In this document: in pieces, positions 55,873-64,000 of the stretch | Layout of the letters: every line of letters starts with the position of its first letter | Position numbering within the stretch: the first letter of the stretch is position 1 | NCBI GenBank assembly: GCA_026874595.1 | Contig: CM049306.1 | Location: 2,186,019 to 2,250,018 of the forward strand | Origin: Sipunculus nudus | Lineage: Eukaryota; Annelida; Sipuncula; Golfingiida; Sipunculidae | Direction: 5' to 3' | DNA length: 64,000 nt | Position numbers and translations under genes: made by a program | The notes under the pieces: model-generated | Told to the model about the DNA's origin: nothing | The model's database searches: none | Seen by the model: the letters and a program-made list of their open reading frames with translations, nothing else

Positions 55873-58800
55873 ACAAGGGACCCATGGGTCACGGCGCTCA
55901 GCTGATCATGATTGGACTATAAATGTATCACCATTGTGATACTATATTGAGTAGATAAAGCTTAGAATATCATGGTCATGTTGGGCTTTTATAAAGGGAT
56001 ATAATGTAATATGTGAGTAAATGATATATGAAATAACCTGACTGATGGATTAATATGGAGTGAAATATAGTGGTTTATTTTTTATTTATTTGGTAGGGGT
56101 TGAAAAAAGCAATTTATTTGAGCAAATATGAATGCAATGACAATATGCTAAGCAGTGGTATAATGATGATAAGGCTATTTGTTGAAGGATCTATAGTGTA
56201 TGGAAAACTGCAAGAGTTCAATTTGACATATACAAGGTTATGATTAACTATACTGATGAGGGGATTTATGAATTTGTGACTGTATGACATAAAATCTCTT
56301 GGCAAGATCAGTCTTGACAAGGTGCATTATTTTGATGCCCCTTACATCTACATATTACACAATATTGACATAATTTCTGGCATGTACATAGGTACCTATG
56401 GACAAATGGTCAACAGTCCTGAACCTCCTGGAAGGTTAAAATCTTAAAAATATGATGAAATGTAGATAATGTTTGAGAGGAAGAGGTAATCTGGGCCATG
56501 GTTGGTTTATATGATTGAAGAAAATGTTGCAAATAATATTTGAGACCGGGGGGGGGGGGGGGGGGGGGGGGAGGGGTGTTGTGTTATGATCAGAGTTACA
56601 ATGCCTCTGTCTCTCTGTAGATATTTTCTTTAATTATTAAATTTTATGCTATAGCCATAGAACTATTGTTCACAGTGCCAAGGAGCAAAGCCTCAGTGGG
56701 ATGAAGAAGGGGATGGTGAGAGTTACAACACCCTTGTATATACATACAGGATATGAAATTTAATTCAACAGTGCTTATAAAAAAAAAGTTTATTCATGAA
56801 CATTAAATATTTAAAACAGACAGAAAGATGGAGAAACAAAGCAAATAATTTTTTTCCCCATTCTACTGAGCCAAGAAAAAATTAACAATATTTGCATTTA
56901 TTCCTTTTTTTCATTACACAATTTTAATCCAAGTTTCCGAATGTTACTATAAATTTACAGTATAACATACATGTGATTGTGAATATTTCAGTTGATTCAC
57001 ATTTCTAAATTGCATCAACATTTATAGCTAATGTATCTAGTTTATAGTACCTGTCAACAGAATGGGATGGAGGGAGAAAGGGAGGCAATTAGGGAGAGAG
57101 AGAGAGAGAGAAAGTGAGAAAGAAAGATGGAGAAAGAAAGAGAAAAAGCAGAGGAGAGAGAGAGAGAGAGAGAAAGAGAGACCTAGACTGTCAGAGAGAG
57201 AGAGAAAGAGAGGCTCTCTGGTAATTACTGCCTGACCCAGCCTGACCCAGACACTCACAGTGGCAGTAGGTCAGACCTGAAGGTGTTATGTAACTGCCCA
57301 GTACACTGCATTTATACTGATCTGATGCAAACAATGAAGACATGGTACCTGGAAACTTGAATAAAATCTACAGTTTTTGATCAATTGGTTTCAAATTTCA
57401 GATTTTAACAGATGAAATGTTAATGTACACGTGTACATGCTGTGAAAATTATATCCACAGCACTAACAGGAAAAATTTGAATATTTATATTTTTTTAAAT
57501 GGTATCAGGAAAAAAAGAAAAGTATTCTCAGCTATAAAACTAATACATGTGTTAAAATTAATCCAAGGATCAAAACACCCAATATATCATACCAGGAGCA
57601 AACTGGAGTTGGGAATGTTTAATTTTATGAACTGAAATAAAGGACCAGCAATATAAATTTTGATTATTTAGCCAGTCTCATGTAACAACTGATACAACCA
57701 TGAGTTATAAGTCAAACAAATTAAAATCTTTAATGAACACTTGTCTGAGTAATATTTTAAATTTTTGACATATTTATTTATTATTTTAATTTTGTAATAC
57801 ATATAAACCAACAAGTAAAAGACCTCGAAAAAGACCTGGAAATTTAGATTAATTTAATATAATCAACTGCATCCTTGTCTATCATTATCTTGCTTCATAT
57901 AATCCCTAATAGTTAACAACAATTTATTTTAATTATTTATTTTTCATTTTTATGGTTGAAATGAAAAATACCCAATGGTGACTGCATGGTGTCATTTGAA
58001 ATACAATTTTGGCCATCCATGGAAGATCCATAAATGATCAGTAATTGCAAGGTAATTCTCTGTAACTCATTAACTATAAATTCCTTTTCCATTTATTTTT
58101 TTTAAGTTCTTATCATAAACCAAATATTTAAAAAAAAAGTTTATTGTTATGTTTATGGCCTAAACAAATACTAGTGGAGGGGGTTGGACAGTTAGATCCA
58201 GTTGAAGACACCCAAAAGCTGGCTGGCTGCAGAGTGCCTCGCTTCAAGCATGCATAATTGGCCTGAAAGGTCAATGTGGGGGGGGGGGGGGGACATAAAA
58301 GAGGGGCTTCAGTACAGCCAAGGTGTGATATGGTCTCATAAAAACTTTCATAAAAGCTAGTTTTTGACCAATTCCTTTTATAACTTCAGAATTGAGAAGC
58401 TAAAATCCTTACGTGTGCAAGATATGAAAATTAAATCAACAGTGCTTACAGGGAAAAAACATGCCATGGCCAAAGTTGGGCAAAATTTAAGGTACTGATT
58501 CTATATTTATGCTAATAACTTATAAAATTTGAAAAATTCAGAACTAATTTTGGGAATACAATTGAATCTTGATTAAATAATGTTATATCCCTGGCAAAAA
58601 ATGTCTACCTTCAGCAATTTTCATGTTAAGAGAGTAAATATATTTCTTGATTTTTTACAAAGAGCATTATGTTTGGGCCTAGAACTTAAAACAATTACAC
58701 GATACTGACTTCTGGCATATGCATAGGGAATGTATAGAAAAATATGTATATTATATATTATCAAAGTCAGATCAGTGGTTTTGATAATAGGCAATCTTAA

Positions 58801-59722
58801 AGTGTAACAATGGGGTTTTAATGGAAAAATGAAGTTTTTTCTTAATATCTCGAAGGAATGCAGTCCTAGTGACCAAACTTTTAGTATGGTAGAGGATTTG
58901 GGGGACATCTAACTGTATGCAAAATTTAAGGAACTTAGAGCTGAAGCTGGGGAGCTGAGCTCTAGTAAACTGCATAACACTAGCTCGATGTAAACAATAT
59001 ATGACATGGTGCTTGAAAACTTGAATAAAAAGTACAGTTTTTGATCAACTGGTTTCAAATTTTTTGTTTTAACAGTTGAAATGGTAACAAAAACATGCTT
59101 TGAAAATTAAATCCACAGCAGTTACATGAAAAAAACATGCCATGGTCAAACTTGGGCAAAATTTAAGGTACCAATTTTATATTTTTGCCAATATTTATAA
59201 AAATTTAACAGATTTTGATCTAATTTTTGGTATACAATTAAATTTTGATTATTTAAAGTAGTATTACTGAAAAAAAAAAAATTCCTACCTTTAACACTTT
59301 TGATCTTAAGTGACAAAATATCTTTCCTCATTTTTTTACAAAGTCCATTATGTTTGGGCCCATAACTTTTTTAAATTAAATAATACTGACTTAATTTCTG
59401 GCATGTACATAGGAACCATATAGAGGAATATTTATGGTAAAAATGAAGAAAAACAGATGAGTGGTTTTGATATTAGGCAGTCCTGTAGTGTGAAAATAGA
59501 TTTCTAATAAAAAATTGAGGTTTTTCCTTAATATCTCGAAGGAACAAAGTCATATTGACCCAATATTTGGCATGGTAGGAGATTTTGGGGACATCTAACT
59601 GTATGCCGAATTTCAGATTCGTAGGTCCAATGGTGTTGACACGTGCCAGTCTTACGGACGGACATCCGGACAGACGGACGACGGACAATGGACCACGACT
59701 ATAGCTCAGATGACTTATAGTC
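55873..59722 (-). mobile_element. Pearl-like element E4, nearly full length (3.85 kb)
   Basis: Starts ACAAGGGACCCATGGGTCAC and runs through a G-run (about 56550-56571), a (GA)n tract (about 57095-57212), another G-run (about 58279-58292) and the two core segments, to the tetranucleotide tract (59655-59690) and half of the hairpin, where it stops at GACTTATAGTC. It is the best uninterrupted reference copy and in opposite orientation to E1. The arm 55873-57960 is an inverted repeat of E1's 48385-50571. No coding frame. It lies inside E5. Confidence 0.8.
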
Positions 59723-59876
59723 TTTAGGAATTGATGAAACACTATTTGATCAATATGTATGGAAAGAATCAAAGCAATCAATGCATTAGTTATTCAGATA
59801 TTAAAGCTTTTCTATCAAATTTTCAATTATTCTAAGGGGGGGGGGGGGTTTACAGGCCCCATAAATTGGAGGATAT

Positions 59877-59891
59877 AGGTCACAGTGACCT
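59877..59891. promoter_or_regulatory. Canonical ERE sequence AGGTCACAGTGACCT
   Basis: Identical to the textbook vitellogenin-type estrogen response element (GGTCACAGTGACC) including the spacer. It sits in the last core monomer of E5, right of E4. Confidence 0.6.
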
Positions 59892-60057
59892 AATTTCAGG
59901 TTTCCTAGGAAAATTTTCATGGACCTCTATGGGTTTTCAGTTAGAAGTTTCTAGGCTAAGCAGTTATAATTTGTGCCCTGTTAACAGGCAGACAGACGAA
60001 CAGTACAACAGATGGACGACGGACAAAGAGTAACCGCTATAGCTGAGCTTAAAATAG

Positions 60058-60128
60058 AGACAGTAACCAGCTTACAGGACATACAGACCCTGAGAGACAC
60101 CATCAAGACTGTTGGGAGGACAAGTTAA
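60058..60128 (+). CDS. Possible terminal coding exon, unrecognised
   Basis: A short open stretch after AATAG reads TVTSLQDIQTLRDTIKTVG and ends RTS-TAA at 60126-60128. Composition suggests a helical C-terminus. AATAAA follows at about 60294. The acceptor is weak and only 9 bp from the end of E5, so a real acceptor context would have to be supplied by the transposon. The minus strand has a good acceptor in the same place (TCCTCCCAACAG), so the strand is uncertain. It may be chance. Confidence 0.22.
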
Positions 60129-60726
60129 GACTTGTTTTGCCTTATGTTTTGACATGTGTCCTTAAACAATAAGGCTCTTGTACCAGCCATCTCTACAAGT
60201 AAATTTTGTCTTTGTAGTTGATTAAGTGTCTCACAATTTAATGCACAGAAAACGGCTCTTACAACCACATATGGTGATTTCACATAGAGCATGGCAATAA
60301 AAGTCTTATATGCAAATATAAACAATATCACTAAACCTGGGGTACCTGTATCCCCGAACACTCTCATGAATTCTTGTTACATCCCTCACATATATGTATG
60401 GCAGTGTATGCAGTGTTGCTGGTTTTACAAACTTTATTACTAAACACTCTCATATATAAATATAAATATAAACTTCATTTTACATGGATTGTACAACTAG
60501 TTATAATGACTAAAATGAAGTACTCTCCATGGCTCCAATGTTGGCGCTTGGTAGTCGGTATAGAGTATATATTCTAATTAGCATTATAAATACACATATC
60601 TCCCATTTATAAATATCCACAATGTTAGACAGGTTTTGGAAATAACTGATCTGATTATATACCATGAAGTAAAATCTACATTTACAGTGTTACTTCTTGT
60701 AATACAACATGCTGCATCTTGCACAG
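60129..60726. other. Non-coding DNA
   Basis: Nothing recognised apart from the AATAAA near 60294 and short AT-rich stretches. Confidence 0.5.
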
Positions 60727-60804
60727 ATATAATAACCTCAGAATCTGCCGTAACAGCATGGCATCTACAAGCTGACTGGTCAGCTCTTGCTGGACTACAG
60801 TACG
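60727..60804 (+). CDS. Possible coding exon, unrecognised protein
   Basis: Acceptor CATCTTGCACAG (ends 60726) and donor TACG/GTTAGT (GT at 60805). The frame reads IITSESAVTAWHLQADWSAL and on to AGLQY, ending in phase 1. It joins in frame to 60883-60959 across a 78-bp intron that ends CTAACATTTCAG. The minus strand is open too over the same bases, so strand and reality are uncertain. I recognise no domain. Confidence 0.3.
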
Positions 60805-60882
60805 GTTAGTACTGCTCTTTACAAAATGTCAGAGGATTACTGCTCTACAAATCTGTAAATGAATAATATTCTAACATTTCAG

Positions 60883-60959
60883 AGGAAGGGAATTTCAGTG
60901 TGCAGTGTTCTCTCGTGTCAATTGAAGAATCCCCTTCCGGTGTTTGTGTGGCACTGCTG
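60883..60959 (+). CDS. Possible coding exon, unrecognised protein
   Basis: Acceptor TTCTAACATTTCAG (ends 60882) and donor CTG/GTAAAA (GT at 60960). It continues the previous candidate as EEGNFSVQCSLVSIEESPSG then VCVALL, ending in phase 0. An overlapping minus-strand frame (about 61013 to 60846, containing HAPLQEITFTSSATQTPEGD) looks equally protein-like, so only one of the two can be right. Confidence 0.3.
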
Positions 60960-61013
60960 GTAAAAGTAATCTCTTGTAATGGCGCATGGTAGCCACATCC
61001 ACACCTTGATCCT

Positions 61014-61639
61014 GGATATATTAATACTACTGGTATTAATTAAATTCTGCAGTATACTCTTTTACCATATATTCTACAAACAACTTGTTAAGGTTGTCTA
61101 ATCACAGCAAGAAACTTATTATATGACTATTAAACCATAAAAGAACTGGACAAGATGTCTCAAACAATGTCTCAAAACAACATATTTTAGCTACAGATGG
61201 TATAAAAATTTATATTGGTGTTGAGACATATAAAAATTCATATAAAAATATGCTTTCCTTAACCAAGCATTTATAACTGACAATTTTTTTTAAATACATG
61301 TTAAAATTCTCCATATTTCATAAAAATGAATAATTTTAAACTTCCAAAAAAGAAAAAGAAACATTTTTTTTTCTTTACTTTTGAATGTGCATGCAATATA
61401 TTCAAAGCTTGAAAAATGCAATATTTGTTCATAAAATCAAGTAAGACCACATAAGAAGTTCAATGTCCAACATCAGTAAACCATAATTTGGGCTTAAATA
61501 CCATGTAAATTGTATAGCACCACAAATTCATTATTTATTTACAGTTCATCTAACTGCAAGAAGTGTAAAATAAGAGAAGAAAAGTGTGAGGAATCATTAC
61601 TATTATGAAGTTCTATGTCATGGAATCCACTAACAAATT
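61014..61639. other. AT-rich non-coding DNA
   Basis: No gene or repeat recognised. Confidence 0.55.
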
Positions 61640-62035
61640 ACAAACTTTCAAGCTTCATGTCAAAAATCCATGCTTGCTGTCAACACAGTTGAATTTCAAG
61701 CATCATGTCAAAATCCATTCTTGCTGTCTACACAGCTGAATTTCAAACATCAAGTCAAAATCCATTCCTGCTTTCTACACAGTTGAATTTCAAACATCAT
61801 GTCAAAATCCATTCTTGCTGTCTACACTGTTAAATTTCAAACATCATGTCAAAATCCATTCTTGCTATCTACACTGTTAAATTTCAAACATCATGTCAAA
61901 AACCAATTCTTGCTGTCTACACTGTTGAATTTCTAACATCATGTCAAACAACCCTTTGTTGCTGTCTTAGACAGTCTACACTGTTGTAAAATTCAAACAT
62001 CATGTCAAACAATCCATTGTTGCTGTCTACACTCT
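61640..62035. repeat. 47-bp minisatellite, about 8 units
   Basis: The unit reads TTGAATTTCAAACATCATGT, CAAAATCCATTCTTGCTGTC, TACACTG; copies at 61801 and 61848 give 47 bp. The last two units carry insertions. Confidence 0.9.
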
Positions 62036-62570
62036 TCCAACCTTGTCTTTTACCCTTCATTTTTCTTGTTTTTAATTCTAAGTTAATTTAAATCTGCTTG
62101 CCTTTAACTCTTAATCTGCTTGCCTTTAATCCTTAATCTGCTAGTCAGTTTATAAATTGACTTGGTGTTTACTCTGTAACACAGACAGTGCAGGTGTCAC
62201 TTGTAAATAAAACTTGATCCTCATGGTCTAAACTCTCATCAACAAAGAGTGGAAAACATCACTAGAAATGATTATTGTTTACTGGATTTGTTTGTGGTTA
62301 CAACTTAATGATTCCAATAACATTTGATATGAAAAGCATCATAACTATCACAGATAACACAGCTGGTGTATAACAATCAGTGTGAATGCATGAATGATAA
62401 AAATGAGCAAATTTACAATGAATCACATATATTTTTGAAAAGGCACTTTTATTAAATCTTTGGTTCGGTTACTTGAAATCTTTCCCTAATGTATAATACA
62501 ACATGCAGATAGCCCCTTGGTAGGATTTTACACACTAGTCCTAGAAAATGACATCTGACTGACCATTTTA
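62036..62570. other. Non-coding DNA
   Basis: A short CTGCTTGCCTTTAA repeat near 62093-62150. Otherwise nothing recognised. Confidence 0.55.
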
Positions 62571-62990
62571 TCAAGAGTGCACCAATCAGAGGGAAGCCCA
62601 GTGGAATCTGACCAATCAGAATTTACCTGTGATCAGTCCAATCAGAGGGAAGCCAAGTGGAATCTGACCAATAAGAATTTACCTGTGATCAGTCCAATCA
62701 GAGGGAAGCCCAGTGGAATCTGACCAATCAGAATTTACCTGTGATCAGTCCAATCAGAGGGAAGCCCAGTGGAATCTGACCAATCAGAATTTACCTGTGA
62801 TCAGTCCAATCAGAGGGAAGCCCAGTGGAATCTGACCAATCAGAATTTACCTGTGATCAGTCCAATCAGAGGGAAGCCCAGTGGAATCTGACCAATCAGA
62901 ATTTACCTGTGATCAGTCCAATCAGAGGGAAGCCCAGTGGAATCTGACCAATCAGAATTTACCTGTGATAAGTCCAATCAGATGGATGAG
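62571..62990. repeat. 56-bp minisatellite with two CCAATCAGA boxes per unit
   Basis: The unit reads ACCAATCAGAATTTACCTGT, GATCAGTCCAATCAGAGGGA, AGCCCAGTGGAATCTG; copies at 62723 and 62779 give 56 bp. About 7.5 units hold 14 exact CCAATCAGA motifs plus one CCAATAAGA (62668). CCAATCAG is the binding consensus of NF-Y, spaced here alternately about 26 and 30 bp. Confidence 0.93.
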
Positions 62991-63039
62991 AAGTGGAATT
63001 TGACCTATCATAATGTACCTGTGACCTGTCCAAGTAAAG

Positions 63040-64000
63040 GGCCAGTAAACTGTTATGTGTACAACACTGGGTTTGTGATACATTCAGGGCCAGTAAAATG
63101 TTGCGTATACATCACTGGGTTTGTGATACATTCAGGGCCAGTAAACTGTTGTGTATACATCACTGGGTTTGTGATACATTCAGGGCCAGTAAAATGTTGT
63201 GTATACATCACTGGGTTTGTGATACATTCAGGGCCAGTAAACTGTTGTGTATACATCACTGGGTTTGTGATACATTCAGGGCCAGTAAATTGTTATGTAT
63301 ACATCACTGGGTTTGTGATACATTCAGGTCCAGTAAACTGACAGTATACATCACTGGGTTTGTGATACATTCAGGGCCAGTAAACTGTTGTGTATTCATC
63401 ACTGGGTTTGTGATTCATTCAGGGCCAGTAAACAGTTGTGTATACATCACTGGGTTTGTGATTCATTCAGGGCCAGTAAACTGTTATGTATACATCATCG
63501 GGTTTGTGATTCATTCAGGGCCAGTAAACTGTTTTGTATACATCACTAGGTTTGTGATACATTCAGGGCCAGTAAACTGTTGTATATACATCACTGGGTT
63601 TGTGATACATTCAGGGCCAGTAAACTGTTATGTGTACATCACTGGGTTTGTGATACATTCAGGGCCAGTAAACTGTTGCCTATACATCACCGGGTTTGTG
63701 ATTCATTCAGGGCCAGTAAACTGTTTTGTATACATCACTGGGTTTGTGATTCATTCAGGGCCAGTAAACTGTTATGTATACATCACCGGGTTTGTGATTC
63801 ATTCAGGGCCAGTAAACTGTTTTGTATAAATCACTGGGTTTGTGATACATTCAGGGCCAGTAAACTGTTTTGTATAAATCACTGGGTTCGTGATACATTC
63901 AGGGCCAGTAAACTGTTGTGTATACATCACCGGGTTTGTGATACATTCAGGGCCAGTAAACTGTTATGTATACATCACTGGGTTTGTGATACATTCAGGG
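63040..64000. repeat. 48-bp minisatellite running off the window, 20 units visible
   Basis: The unit reads TGGGTTTGTGATACATTCAG, GGCCAGTAAACTGTTATGTA, TACATCAC; copies at 63181 and 63229 give 48 bp. As 48 is 16 codons, a long frame (VYITGFVIHSGPVNCC) arises; single-base deletions shift it between frames (near 63340), so I treat it as non-coding. It is unrelated to the 48-bp array at 12000. Confidence 0.93.

Larger units (their letters stand above)
53782..60048 (-). mobile_element. Pearl-like element E5 with ~155-bp core repeats, split by E4 and a SINE
   Basis: Starts ACAAGTGACCCATGGGTCAT and ends with a CAGACAGACGAACAG and GACGACGGAC tract and CGCTATAGCTGAGC at 60048, the same end architecture as E1-E4 but with a different core. 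Between the ends (54100-55840 and 59870-59960) are monomers spaced 144-159 bp, each with a TCTGACTNTCTGGGTGCTCA stretch and a GGTCANNNTGACC-like palindrome. E4 (55873-59722) and a SINE (54922-55265) sit inside. TTAAAA borders both ends. Tandem ~160-bp cores and an ACGG-type tract are described for bivalve pearl elements. No coding capacity. Confidence 0.65.

Noticed and set aside
62937-63829. Open frames of 134 and 243 codons with GFVIHSGPVN repeats
   Set aside because: Again a 48-bp unit; frames switch at single-base changes and both strands are open. Treated as minisatellite.

Overview
This is a eukaryotic, intron-bearing, AT-rich genome segment, most probably from a bivalve mollusc. The basis is a set of mobile elements with an ACGG-type tetranucleotide microsatellite, a terminal hairpin and tandem core repeats, the architecture described for the bivalve 'pearl' (Helitron-like) family. 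A tRNA-derived SINE and very abundant minisatellites are also present. The species assignment is inference from repeat types, not from a database match.

The only gene I can name is MORN4 (retinophilin) on the + strand. Three coding exons are visible (33415-33578, 37812-37921, 51271-51419). Their splice phases agree and they give 140 codons plus a stop. About 7 N-terminal codons seem to lie in an unseen upstream exon, unless translation starts at an ATG at 33403. Four weaker exon candidates are listed with low confidence: a minus-strand piece at 144-352, and plus-strand pieces at 60058-60128, 60727-60804 and 60883-60959.

Layout. 1-130: end of a pearl-like element. 144-352: possible exon. 779-3777: 47-bp minisatellite. 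3778-9760: AT-rich, with microsatellites, an inverted-repeat pair and a 1.4-kb long-TIR MITE with an 8-bp target duplication. 9761-11400: CpG-richer single-copy DNA, perhaps a promoter. 12000-26352: a 14-kb array of 48-bp units with higher-order structure. 26359-33414: an array of 79-bp units that runs into the MORN4 splice acceptor, split by a 4.1-kb non-autonomous LTR retrotransposon (28003-32128). 33831-37785: 41-bp array filling a MORN4 intron. 38205-39058: 47-bp array. 39351-50571: three same-family elements nested inside one another, inserted into a ~43-bp array in the last MORN4 intron. 51271-51419: last MORN4 exon. 52972-53515: 39-bp array. 53521-60048: SINEs and a second pearl-type element whose ~155-bp core repeats carry palindromes matching the estrogen response element, with a fourth large element inside it. 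61640-64000: three more minisatellites (47, 56 and 48 bp).

The window is thus one small gene stretched over more than 18 kb, whose introns consist mostly of tandem arrays and nested transposons. The most interesting signals are the relationship between the 79-bp array and the MORN4 splice junction, the triple self-nesting, and the regulatory-looking motifs multiplied inside repeats (ERE-like palindromes, CCAATCAGA boxes, splice-site-like 48-bp units).
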